Below are positions 8,877 to 16,348 of a DNA stretch of 39,170 nucleotides, piece by piece. Positions within the stretch are counted from its first letter, which is position 1. Each line of letters opens with the position of its first letter. The notes under the pieces are model-generated. The model ran no database searches and was not told the origin of the DNA. It saw only the letters and a program-made list of their open reading frames with translations. Source of the DNA: Burkholderiales bacterium (GTDB lineage Bacteria; Pseudomonadota; Gammaproteobacteria; Burkholderiales; Burkholderiaceae_E); NCBI GenBank assembly GCA_017307915.1, contig JAFKGG010000383.1, positions 1 through 39,170 of the forward strand, read 5' to 3'. The position numbers and the translations under genes are program-made.

Positions 8877-9524
8877 TTATTTCGACGCGGCGCGGCGGCG
8901 CACGGCGGCCAGACCGATCAGGCCGGTGCCCAGCAGCAGCGCGGTGGCCGGCAGCGGCACGTTGCCCGTGCCCTGCTGGGCGATGAGCTGGTCCTGGCGC
9001 GTCATGCTGTACAGGCGGGAGAATTCCCAGTTGCCGGCCGACAGTGTCGTGTTGTTCAGCGCCTGGTTGGCCCAGCTCAAGCCCAGGCTGATGGCGCTGG
9101 TCGCATCCGAATCCGAGCCGATCGCCGCGAAGCTGCCATAGGCCAGTTTCCAGACGGCCACTTGGAAGGCGGCGCTCTTGACCGAGTTGGTGACCAGCGA
9201 GTAGTAGTTCTCGTACAAGCGGCCCAGCGCGGTCAGCGTATCGGCGGAGAAGCCGGTGGCCTGCTGCACGTAGTCGGTGTAGGTGGCGCCGGTGCTGATC
9301 GTCTGGTACAGATCGATGCAGAACGAGGTCAGGCTCTGGCTGTTCCAGATGATCGAGAATTCGCCGGCGAGAATGCTGTTCCAGCTGGTCGGCGAGGTGA
9401 CCTTCATCTGCTCGTAGCCGTGGGCGAAGCCGGTGAAAGTGACCGGATCGGCCTTGGCCGGTGCCAGCATGGCCAGCGGCGAAGCGAGAACCAGGGTGAG
9501 GAGGGCTTTCTTGATCGATTTCAT
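8877..9524 (-). CDS. PEP-CTERM-like exported protein with Cys/Gln thioester-type motif
   Basis: 215 residues. The ATG at 9524 is preceded by GGAG nine bases away and opens a signal peptide (MKSIKKALLTLVLASPLAML, cleavage near APAKA-D). The C-terminus is a sorting signal of PEP-CTERM type: a short NVPLPAT motif, a hydrophobic segment (ALLLGTGLIGLAAV) and RRR, expected to be cut by an exosortase-type enzyme encoded elsewhere. The middle holds FCIDLY with Cys69 and AAFQVAVWKL with Gln121. A Cys followed ~50 residues later by Q-x-A-x-W is the layout of internal-thioester (TED-like) adhesion domains, also common in PEP-CTERM proteins. Function is unknown; surface adhesion or matrix is an inference. 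A sigma-54 promoter and a strong terminator flank it, so it is monocistronic. Confidence 0.85.
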   Translation of the reverse strand: MKSIKKALLTLVLASPLAMLAPAKADPVTFTGFAHGYEQMKVTSPTSWNSILAGEFSIIWNSQSLTSFCIDLYQTISTGATYTDYVQQATGFSADTLTALGRLYENYYSLVTNSVKSAAFQVAVWKLAYGSFAAIGSDSDATSAISLGLSWANQALNNTTLSAGNWEFSRLYSMTRQDQLIAQQGTGNVPLPATALLLGTGLIGLAAVRRRAASK

Positions 9525-9565
9525 TTGAACTAGCTCCAAAGAAAGAGGTTTACGGCCTCTTCCTA

Positions 9566-9581
9566 AGCAGCTAGCGTGCCA
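9566..9581 (-). promoter_or_regulatory. Sigma-54 (-24/-12) promoter of the first PEP-CTERM-like gene
   Basis: On the minus strand the 16 bases read TGGCACG-CTAG-CTGCT. This differs from the consensus TGGCACG-N4-TTGCW at one position only, and keeps the invariant GG and GC with the required spacing. Predicted start of transcription is near 9555, leaving a ~31-nt leader before ATG 9524. Sigma-54 control by a PrsK/PrsR system is known for some PEP-CTERM genes; its use here is inferred. Confidence 0.75.
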
Positions 9582-9621
9582 GATTAAAAATCTCTTTTAA
9601 AACAATTGGTTGGAAATTGAT

Positions 9622-9638
9622 TTGGCTGTCTGAGCCAA
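9622..9638. repeat. Inverted repeat TTGGCT-N5-AGCCAA
   Basis: TTGGCT (9622-9627) and AGCCAA (9633-9638) are exact inverted copies. The site lies about 70 bp upstream of the predicted sigma-54 transcription start of the PEP-CTERM-like gene. It may be an operator; nothing identifies the protein. Confidence 0.4.
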
Positions 9639-9659
9639 CGCGCCGTAAGAAGCGCCGAG

Positions 9660-9713
9660 GTGATATCGATCACGTTGTGACGGGGTTCACGCGGCGCTGG
9701 TGACGGCCGTCAC
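9660..9713. promoter_or_regulatory. Three GTGA-N6-TCAC dyads (CRP-like or enhancer sites)
   Basis: GTGA-tatcga-TCAC (9660-9673), GTGA-cggggt-TCAC (9677-9690) and GTGA-cggccg-TCAC (9700-9713). The second is preceded by T, giving TGTGA-N6-TCAC, four-and-a-half fifths of the CRP consensus; the third is a perfect palindrome. Dyad centres are 17 and 23 bp apart. They lie 105-158 bp upstream of the predicted sigma-54 start of the PEP-CTERM-like gene and 95-148 bp upstream of serC. They could be CRP/FNR-family operators or upstream activating sites for a sigma-54 activator. Confidence 0.6.
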
Positions 9714-9789
9714 GTTAGCCGGCGTGATGCCTTCCGAGCGTCTTGCGGTGAACGCCTTGGCGACCGGTCGCTGCGACCCGACCCGGCTT

Positions 9790-9798
9790 TGATAGCAT
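9790..9798 (+). promoter_or_regulatory. Candidate serC extended -10 element
   Basis: TGATAGCAT: TG one base before TAGCAT (four of six positions of the -10 consensus). Transcription would start near 9804, only a few bases from the serC ATG at 9808, so the mRNA could be almost leaderless. No good -35 is seen. Confidence 0.35.
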
Positions 9799-9807
9799 GG
9801 CGGTCTC

Positions 9808-10911
9808 ATGTCCCAGATCTTCAATTTCTCCGCGGGGCCGGCGGTGCTCCCTCGCGAAGTGCTAGAACAAGCCGCCGCCGAAATGACCGACTGGCACGGC
9901 AGTGGCATGTCGGTCATGGAAATGAGCCATCGCGGCGCCGAGTTCGGCCAGATCATCGGCGAAGCCGAAGCCGATCTGCGCGAACTGCTGGCAGTGCCCG
10001 AGCACTATCGCGTGCTGTTCATGCAAGGGGGCGCGCTGGCCGAAAACGCCATCGTGCCCTTGAATCTGCTGCGCGGCGGCAGCGCCGACTATCTGGTCAC
10101 CGGCAGCTGGTCGCGGCAGTCGGCACGCGAGGCGGCGCGTTACGGCACCATCAATATGGTGGTCGAGCCCGGCGAGGCCGCCTTTACGCGCATCCCGCCG
10201 CAAGCTGAATGGCGCCTGTCGCGCGACGCTTCCTATCTGCACTTGTGCAGCAACGAGACGATCGACGGCGTGCAGTTCCATTGGCTGCCGGCGCGCGGCG
10301 ATGCGCCGCACCAACTGGCGCCCGCGATACCGCTGGTGGTCGACGCCTCGTCCGACATCCTGTCGCGTCCGATCGACGTATCGGCTTACGGCTGCCTGTA
10401 TGGCGGTGCGCAGAAGAACATCGGCCCGGCCGGGCTCACGCTGGTCATCATCCGCGAAGACCTGCTCGGCCACGCGCACCCGCTGTGCCCGAGCGCCTTC
10501 GATTACGCGGTGGTGGCCAAGAACAAGTCGATGTTCAATACGCCGCCTACCTATGCGATCTACATTGCCGGCTTGGTGTTCAAGTGGCTCAAGCGCCAGG
10601 GCGGCGTGGCCGGCATCGCGGCGCGCAACCAGGCCAAGGCGGCGCTGCTGTATGACTACATCGACGCCAGCGGCTTCTACCAGAACCGCGTCGCGCGCGA
10701 AGATCGTTCCTGGATGAACGTGCCGTTCTTCCTGGCCGACCCGGCGCTCGACAAGGAGTTTCTGGCCGGCGCGCAGCAGCGCGGGCTGCTGCAGTTGAAA
10801 GGGCATCGTTCGGTGGGCGGCATGCGCGCTTCGATCTACAACGCGATGCCGATCGAGGGCGTGCGCACCCTGGTCGATTACATGAAAGATTTCGAACGCA
10901 GTCATGGCTGA
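9808..10911 (+). CDS. serC: Phosphoserine aminotransferase
   Basis: PLP-dependent class V aminotransferase converting 3-phosphohydroxypyruvate and glutamate to phosphoserine; also used in pyridoxal phosphate synthesis. The 367 residues equal the family length. N-terminal [30 protein letters not shown] and the PLP-binding lysine Lys203 in [11 protein letters not shown] are all present, as is the C-terminal [12 protein letters not shown]. The ATG at 9808 lacks a clear Shine-Dalgarno sequence and lies close to a candidate -10 box. Its stop overlaps the start of pheA by 8 bp, so the two are translationally coupled at the head of the serine/aromatic amino acid operon. Confidence 0.97.
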   Translation: MSQIFNFSAGPAVLPREVLEQAAAEMTDWHGSGMSVMEMSHRGAEFGQIIGEAEADLRELLAVPEHYRVLFMQGGALAENAIVPLNLLRGGSADYLVTGSWSRQSAREAARYGTINMVVEPGEAAFTRIPPQAEWRLSRDASYLHLCSNETIDGVQFHWLPARGDAPHQLAPAIPLVVDASSDILSRPIDVSAYGCLYGGAQKNIGPAGLTLVIIREDLLGHAHPLCPSAFDYAVVAKNKSMFNTPPTYAIYIAGLVFKWLKRQGGVAGIAARNQAKAALLYDYIDASGFYQNRVAREDRSWMNVPFFLADPALDKEFLAGAQQRGLLQLKGHRSVGGMRASIYNAMPIEGVRTLVDYMKDFERSHG

Positions 10912-12025
10912 GCAAGCGGCGGTTCCCCAACCGGATGCCAACAGTTCCCCGGAAAACGGCGACGATCTGCAAGCCTTGCGCGTGCAGATCGATGCCACCG
11001 ACCGCGAGATCGTCGACGCGCTGAACCGGCGCGCGCGGCTCGCATTGGCCGTCGGCGAAGTGAAGAAGCGCACGCAGGCGCCGGTCTACCGGCCCGAGCG
11101 CGAAGCGCAGATCATGGCGGCGCTGCGCGCGCGCAATGCCGGTCCGCTGTCGGGCGATGCGCTCGAGGCGATCTACCGCGAGGTGGTGTCGGCATGCCGC
11201 GAGCTGGAACGGCGGCTGCGCGTGGCCTATCTGGGACCGGCCGGCACGTTTTCCGAACAGGCGGTGATCAAGCATTTCGGCAGCGGCATCGAAGCCGTGC
11301 CCTGTGCCACGATCGACGAAGTGTTTCGCGCGGCCGAATCCGGCAGCGTCGATTTCGGCGTAGTGCCGGTGGAAAACTCCACCGAGGGCGCGGTGAACCG
11401 CACGCTCGATCTGCTGCTGCACACGCGCTTGACGATCAGCGGCGAAGTGTCGCTGCCGATCAGCCAGAACCTGATGAGCCGCAGCGGCACGCTCGACGGC
11501 GTGCGCCGCATCGTGTCGCATCCGCAATCGTTGGCGCAGTGCCATGGCTGGCTCGATCGCCATTGCCCGTCGATCGAGCGCGTGCCGGTAGTGAGCAACG
11601 CCGAAGCCGCGCGGCTGGCCTCGCTGTCCGACGACACCGCCGCCATCGCCGGCGAGATCGCGGCGGCGCGCTACGGGCTGGCGCTGGTCGGGCGCAACAT
11701 CCAGGACGATCCCAGCAACCGCACGCGCTTTGCCGTGATCGGCGAATACGTCTGCGGCCCGTCGGGTGCCGACCAGACCTCGCTGATCCTGTCGGTGCCC
11801 GATCGCGCCGGCGCCGTGCACTCGCTGATCGAGCCGCTGGCGCGGCACGGTGTGTCGATGAAGCGCTTCGAGTCGCGGCCGGCGCGCCAGGGCAACTGGG
11901 AGTACTACTTCTACATCGACGTACTTGGCCATTGCGATGATGCGGCGGTGGCGGCGGCATTGGCCGAACTGCAATCGCGCGCCGCCTACTGCCGCGTCGT
12001 GGGCTCCTATCCGCGCGCGACCTGA
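10904..12025 (+). CDS. pheA: Bifunctional chorismate mutase/prephenate dehydratase (P-protein)
   Basis: Two-step enzyme from chorismate to phenylpyruvate in phenylalanine synthesis. The 373 residues contain an AroQ-type chorismate mutase domain (about 20-105: [32 protein letters not shown]), a prephenate dehydratase domain (about 107-280: [30 protein letters not shown]), and a C-terminal ACT domain (about 290-365) with the phenylalanine-binding ESRP motif ([10 protein letters not shown]). Feedback inhibition by phenylalanine is therefore expected. It overlaps serC by 8 bp and is followed by hisC after 45 bp. Confidence 0.97.
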   Translation: MAEQAAVPQPDANSSPENGDDLQALRVQIDATDREIVDALNRRARLALAVGEVKKRTQAPVYRPEREAQIMAALRARNAGPLSGDALEAIYREVVSACRELERRLRVAYLGPAGTFSEQAVIKHFGSGIEAVPCATIDEVFRAAESGSVDFGVVPVENSTEGAVNRTLDLLLHTRLTISGEVSLPISQNLMSRSGTLDGVRRIVSHPQSLAQCHGWLDRHCPSIERVPVVSNAEAARLASLSDDTAAIAGEIAAARYGLALVGRNIQDDPSNRTRFAVIGEYVCGPSGADQTSLILSVPDRAGAVHSLIEPLARHGVSMKRFESRPARQGNWEYYFYIDVLGHCDDAAVAAALAELQSRAAYCRVVGSYPRAT

Positions 12026-12070
12026 GCCTCCGGGCGCGACCTGAAGAACGCCGAACCGAAAGTCCAATCC

Positions 12071-13165
12071 ATGAGTATCCAGGCCCCCGAGTACGTCCGC
12101 CAGATCGCCCCGTATCAGGCCGGCAAACCCATTTCCGAGCTGGCGCGTGAATACGGGCTGCAGGTCGAGCGCATCGTCAAGCTCGCCTCCAATGAAAATC
12201 CGCTCGGCATGCCCGAATCGGCCAAGCGCGCGATGGCCGCCGAACTGGCCGAGCTGGGGCGCTATCCGGATTCCAACGGCTTCGAGCTGAAAGCCGCCAT
12301 CGCAGCGCGCTACCGCGTGCCGCCGGACTGGATCACGCTGGGCAATGGTTCCAACGACGTGCTCGAAATCGCCGCGCATGCGCTGGTGCAGGCCGGGCAG
12401 TCGATCGTCTATTCGCAGTATTCGTTCGCCGTGTATGCGCTGGCCACGCAGGGCGTGGGCGCGCGCGCGATCGTCGTGCCGGCGCGCAATTACGGCCATG
12501 ATCTGAAGGCGATGCGCGCCGCGATCGAGCCCGACACGCGGCTGGTGTTCATCGCCAATCCGAACAACCCCACTGGCACTTTCGTGCCGGCCGCTGAAGT
12601 GGCCGAGTTCCTGGCATCGGTGCCGTCGAACGTGGTGGTGGTGCTGGACGAGGCCTATACCGAATATCTGGAGCCGGCTGACCGTTTCGATTCCACCGAA
12701 TGGGTGCGGCAGTATCCGAACCTGATCGTGGTGCGCACGTTCTCGAAGGCCTATGGGCTGGCCGGCCTGCGCATGGGCATGGGGTTGGCGCAGCCCGAGC
12801 TGACCGATCTGATGAACCGGGTGCGCCAGCCGTTCAACGTGAATTCGCTGGCGCAGGCCGCGGCGATCGCGGCGCTGGGCGACGAGGAATTTCTGCGGCG
12901 CAGCTACGAGATCAACCGTGCCGGCTTGCAGCGGATGCAGGCCGCGTTCGCCGAGATGGGCGTCGAGTACCTGCCGTCGTACGGTAATTTCGTGCTGGTT
13001 CGGGTCGGCGATGCGGCGGCGGTCTATGAAAGCCTGCTGCACGACGCCGTGATCGTGCGGCCGGTCGGCGGCTACGGACTGCCTGAGTGGCTGCGCGTAT
13101 CGGTGGGCTTGCCCGAAGAAAACGAAACCTTCCTGGCGGCGTTCAAGCGCGCGCTGGGACGCTGA
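12071..13165 (+). CDS. hisC: Histidinol-phosphate/aromatic aminotransferase (HisC2 type)
   Basis: PLP-dependent class I/II aminotransferase, 364 residues. Family features: LASNENPLG (38-46), ITLGNGSNDVLE, ANPNNPTGT (162-170), VLDEAYTEY, the PLP lysine Lys226 in TFSKAYGLAGLRMG, and a C-terminal LRVSVG with the carboxylate-binding Arg. HisC paralogues placed between pheA and tyrA in this operon usually serve tyrosine and phenylalanine transamination as well as, or instead of, histidine synthesis. That is the likely role here, inferred from position. Spacing to tyrA is 5 bp. Confidence 0.93.
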   Translation: MSIQAPEYVRQIAPYQAGKPISELAREYGLQVERIVKLASNENPLGMPESAKRAMAAELAELGRYPDSNGFELKAAIAARYRVPPDWITLGNGSNDVLEIAAHALVQAGQSIVYSQYSFAVYALATQGVGARAIVVPARNYGHDLKAMRAAIEPDTRLVFIANPNNPTGTFVPAAEVAEFLASVPSNVVVVLDEAYTEYLEPADRFDSTEWVRQYPNLIVVRTFSKAYGLAGLRMGMGLAQPELTDLMNRVRQPFNVNSLAQAAAIAALGDEEFLRRSYEINRAGLQRMQAAFAEMGVEYLPSYGNFVLVRVGDAAAVYESLLHDAVIVRPVGGYGLPEWLRVSVGLPEENETFLAAFKRALGR

Positions 13166-13170
13166 CGGCG

Positions 13171-14025
13171 ATGACGATCCGCAAGGTCGCCATCCTGGGC
13201 GTGGGCCTGATCGGCGGTTCGTTGGCGGCGGCTCTGAAGCGTGCCGGCACGGCGGCGCAGGTGGTGGGCTATACCCCCGGCGATGACGCGCAGGTAGCGC
13301 GCGCGCTGGGGCACATCGACTCCGCCAGCGCCAGCGTGGCCGAGGCGGTGAGCGGCGCCGCCTTCGTCGTGCTGGCCGCGCCGGTGCCGACGCTGCCGGC
13401 GCTGCTGGCCGAAGCGCGCCCGCACCTGGATGCGCAGGCCATCATCACCGACTGCGCCAGCACCAAGCGGTCGGTCGTTGAAGCGGCGCGCCAGGCGCTG
13501 GGCGATGCCTTCCTGCGCTTCGTGCCCGGCCATCCGATCGCGGGCTCGGAACGCAGCGGGCCGCAGGCGGCCAATCCCGACCTGTTTCGCGACAAGCGCT
13601 GGCTGCTGTGCCCGCTCGATTCGACGCCCACGCAGCACGTGGAAGCGGTCTCGCGGCTGCTGGAGCCGACCGGTGCGCGCATCGATCTGCTCGATGCGCA
13701 ACTGCACGACCGCATCTTCGCCGAGGTATCGCACTGGCCGCACGCGGTGGCTTTTGCGATGGCGGCGGCGATCGCCGGCGGCGAGCTGGCCGATCGCGCG
13801 ATCGAGTTTTCCGGCGCCGGCCTGCGCGACACCAGCCGCATCGCCGCCTCGTCGCCGACGCTGTGGGCCGACATCATGCTCGACAATCGCGAGGCCTGCC
13901 TGGCCTCGGCCGCGCGCTTTCGCGAGCGCGGCGAGGCGATCATCGCGGCCCTGGAGGCCGGCGATCGCGACGCGCTGGTCGAGATCTTCGGTGCGGCCAG
14001 CCGCTGGCGCAGCCGCTTGGCCTAG
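13171..14025 (+). CDS. tyrA: Prephenate dehydrogenase (TyrA)
   Basis: NAD(P)-dependent oxidative decarboxylation of prephenate (or arogenate) for tyrosine synthesis. The ATG at 13171, 5 bp after hisC, gives 284 residues starting directly at the Rossmann fold; the frame is open further upstream inside hisC but without homology. Dinucleotide motif GVGLIGGS lies at 10-17; catalytic-region motifs are ITDCASTK and GHPIAGSE, and a His in HDRIFAEVSHWPH. No ACT domain follows, unlike some longer TyrA proteins, so tyrosine control may differ. Unlike Pseudomonas, where tyrA and aroA are one fused gene, here they are separate with 122 bp between. A 13-bp tandem duplication covers the stop codon. Confidence 0.95.
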   Translation: MTIRKVAILGVGLIGGSLAAALKRAGTAAQVVGYTPGDDAQVARALGHIDSASASVAEAVSGAAFVVLAAPVPTLPALLAEARPHLDAQAIITDCASTKRSVVEAARQALGDAFLRFVPGHPIAGSERSGPQAANPDLFRDKRWLLCPLDSTPTQHVEAVSRLLEPTGARIDLLDAQLHDRIFAEVSHWPHAVAFAMAAAIAGGELADRAIEFSGAGLRDTSRIAASSPTLWADIMLDNREACLASAARFRERGEAIIAALEAGDRDALVEIFGAASRWRSRLA

Positions 14026-14042
14026 TACGTTGGCCTAGTGCG
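14017..14042. repeat. 13-bp tandem duplication over the tyrA stop
   Basis: TTGGCCTAGT occurs at 14017-14026 and 14030-14039, each followed by a three-base spacer (acg, gcg). The first copy contains the tyrA stop codon TAG; the second keeps a TAG just downstream in another register. Looks like a small slippage duplication. Confidence 0.7.
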
Positions 14043-14147
14043 CCAGGAGTATTGCCGCGCCCCCCAGGGGCGATACCATGAGCGTAGTGCCTTTGCGCCC
14101 CGCCCAGGCGCAGCCGGCCGCGCCGCTTTGATTTCCAGGAAACTCCC

Positions 14148-15491
14148 ATGACCAGCAGTTTTCGCGTCGCCCCTGGTGGGCGGCTGTCCGGCAGCCTTCG
14201 CGTGCCGGGCGACAAATCGATCTCGCACCGCTCGATCATGCTCGGCGCAATCGCCGACGGCACCACCGAGGTCAGCGGCTTCCTGGAAGGCGCTGATGCG
14301 ATCTCGACGATGAACGTGTTTCGCGCGCTCGGCGTGGCCATGGAAGGACCCACGGCCGGCCGCGTGACGGTGCGCGGCGTGGGGCTCGACGGCCTGCGCG
14401 GCGCCGCGCAGCCGCTGGACTGCGGCAACGCCGGCACCGCGATGCGGCTGCTGATGGGCTTGCTGGCCGGCCAGCCGTTCGAGTCCACGCTGATCGGCGA
14501 CGCCAGCCTGAGCAAGCGGCCGATGCGCCGCGTCGCCGACCCGCTCACCGCGATGGGCGCGCGCATCGAAACGCGCGACGGCTGCCCGCCGGTGCGCATC
14601 CTGCCCTCGGGCGGGCTGCACGGCATCCGCTACCCCATGCCGATGGCCAGTGCGCAGCTCAAATCGGCCTTGCTGCTGGCCGGGCTGTACGCCAGTGGTG
14701 AAACGGTGGTGGTGGAACCGGCGCCGACGCGTGACCACACCGAGCGCATGCTCGGCGGCTTTGGGGTGCGCGTCGAGCGTGATGGCGCGCAGGCGTCGGT
14801 GCGCGGCGGGCAGCGCTTGCGCGCCACCAGCATCGACGTGCCGGCCGACATCTCGTCGGCGGCGTTCTTCCTGGTCGGCGCTTCGATCGCCGAGGGCTCC
14901 GACATCACACTCGAGCACGTCGGCATGAACCCGACGCGCACCGGCATCATCGACATCCTGCGGCTGATGGGCGCGAACATCGAGGTGCTGGCCTCGCGCG
15001 AAGTGGGCGGCGAGCCGGTGGCCGACCTGCGCGTGCGCGCAGCGCCTTTGCGCGGCATCGAGGTGCCGCGCGAACTGGTGCCGCTGGCGATCGACGAGTT
15101 TCCGGCGCTGTTCATTGCCGCCGCCTGCGCCGAAGGGCGCACCGTGGTCAGCGGCGCCGAAGAGCTGCGCGTGAAGGAATCCGATCGCATTGCCGTGATG
15201 GCCGATGGCCTGCAGACGCTGGGCGTGTCGGCCACGCCGACGCCCGACGGCATGATCATCGACGGCCGCGGCGGCCAGCCGCAGGTGTTCGGCGCCGGCG
15301 CGATCGAATCGCACGGCGATCACCGCATCTCGATGTCGTTCGCGATGGCGGCGCTGCGTGCCGGCGGCGCGCTGGAGATCCGCGACACGGCCAACGTCGG
15401 TACCTCGTTCCCGGGCTTCACCACGCTGGCGGCGCGTGCCGGCTTGGCGATCGACGTCGGAGCGGCCGATCCGCTGAGGGCCCGTTCCTGA
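14148..15491 (+). CDS. aroA: 3-phosphoshikimate 1-carboxyvinyltransferase (EPSP synthase), class II motifs
   Basis: Sixth step of the shikimate pathway: shikimate-3-phosphate plus phosphoenolpyruvate to EPSP. 447 residues. It carries all four motifs used to define class II (glyphosate-tolerant type) EPSP synthases: GDKS (21-24), SAQLK (168-172), RDHTE (195-199) and NPTR (261-264). The glycine whose change to Ala increases tolerance in the CP4 enzyme is still Gly here (Gly96 in CGNAGTAMR), so tolerance is not assured. Other conserved parts are [11 protein letters not shown] at the N-terminus and the Glu/Lys/Asp-rich KESDRIAVM near the C-terminus. The upstream gap holds a GGAAA ribosome-binding site 6 nt before the ATG. 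Its stop codon shares one base with the cmk start. Confidence 0.96.
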   Translation: MTSSFRVAPGGRLSGSLRVPGDKSISHRSIMLGAIADGTTEVSGFLEGADAISTMNVFRALGVAMEGPTAGRVTVRGVGLDGLRGAAQPLDCGNAGTAMRLLMGLLAGQPFESTLIGDASLSKRPMRRVADPLTAMGARIETRDGCPPVRILPSGGLHGIRYPMPMASAQLKSALLLAGLYASGETVVVEPAPTRDHTERMLGGFGVRVERDGAQASVRGGQRLRATSIDVPADISSAAFFLVGASIAEGSDITLEHVGMNPTRTGIIDILRLMGANIEVLASREVGGEPVADLRVRAAPLRGIEVPRELVPLAIDEFPALFIAAACAEGRTVVSGAEELRVKESDRIAVMADGLQTLGVSATPTPDGMIIDGRGGQPQVFGAGAIESHGDHRISMSFAMAALRAGGALEIRDTANVGTSFPGFTTLAARAGLAIDVGAADPLRARS

Positions 15492-16174
15492 TGAGTACCC
15501 ATGACGGTATTCCGGTCATCGCCATCGACGGCCCCACTGCCTCGGGCAAGGGCACCATCGCCCAGCGCGTGGCGCAGATGCTGGGTTGGGGGTATCTCGA
15601 TTCCGGCGCCTTGTACCGCCTGAGCGCACTGGCGGCGCTGCGCGACGGCGTGTCGCTGGACGACGAAGCCGCGCTGGCGGGGCTGGCGGCCCGGCTGCCG
15701 GTGGCGTTTCGCGGCGCCACCATCGAACTGGCCGGCCAGGACGTCACCGACACGATCCGCGACGAGGCGATCGGCAATGCCGCCTCGCGCATCGCCGCGC
15801 TGCCGGCGCTGCGCGCGGCGCTGCTCGATCTGCAACGCGGCTTTCGCCGTGCGCCTGGCCTGGTGGCCGATGGGCGCGACATGGGCACCGTCGTATTTCC
15901 CGAAGCGCGGCTGAAAGTGTTCCTCACTGCCAGCGCCGAGTCACGGGCCGAACGACGCTATAAGCAGTTGATCGAAAAGGGTTTTTCTGCTAATCTAGAC
16001 GCCCTTTTGGCGGATTTGAGGCAGCGTGATGCGCGCGATGCGAATCGTGCGGTGGCGCCGCTCAAACCTGCCGAAGGTGCAGTCGTGATCGACTCCACGC
16101 ATCTGGGCATCGACCAGACGGTCGCCCAGGTGCTGAAGGCGTATCGCGATCTGGCGCGCCGCGCCGGGGCTTGA
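15491..16174 (+). CDS. cmk: Cytidylate kinase
   Basis: Phosphorylates CMP and dCMP with ATP. 227 residues, the long bacterial type. P-loop GPTASGKGT lies at 14-22, followed by [16 protein letters not shown] (the family's LDSGALYR), then [34 protein letters not shown], and the lid-like [11 protein letters not shown]. The ATG overlaps the aroA stop in a TGATG junction, which implies translational coupling. cmk-rpsA linkage is conserved in proteobacteria. Confidence 0.97.
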   Translation: MSTHDGIPVIAIDGPTASGKGTIAQRVAQMLGWGYLDSGALYRLSALAALRDGVSLDDEAALAGLAARLPVAFRGATIELAGQDVTDTIRDEAIGNAASRIAALPALRAALLDLQRGFRRAPGLVADGRDMGTVVFPEARLKVFLTASAESRAERRYKQLIEKGFSANLDALLADLRQRDARDANRAVAPLKPAEGAVVIDSTHLGIDQTVAQVLKAYRDLARRAGA

Positions 16175-16246
16175 GGCAATCGTCGTCGGTTGCCGGCGCC
16201 AGCGGCGGCGCGGTGGGTATGGGCCCAGCAATGGGCGTGTCAGGTG

Positions 16247-16266
16247 CCCGCCCGTCATCGGGCGGG
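16247..16266 (+). promoter_or_regulatory. Hairpin in the cmk-rpsA leader
   Basis: CCCGCCCG (16247-16254) pairs exactly with CGGGCGGG (16259-16266) across a TCAT loop, 83 bp upstream of the rpsA start. No T-run follows, so it is not a simple terminator. S1 is known to repress its own translation through leader structure in enterobacteria; a similar role here is only a guess. Confidence 0.4.
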
Positions 16267-16348
16267 GGTGTCGTCAACTCCGCTGGGGCCGGCCGCATTC
16301 AGCCGCCAAAGTTTCCCCGGCGTGTTTTTAACCATTTGGAAATCCACT

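Noticed and set aside
10589..13042. 817-codon antisense frame across serC-pheA-hisC
   Set aside because: Same mirror effect; spans three well-supported genes and their junctions, no domain recognised.
14078..14131. 17-residue open frame between tyrA and aroA
   Set aside because: No ribosome-binding site, no conserved pattern that I can recognise; length is within chance.
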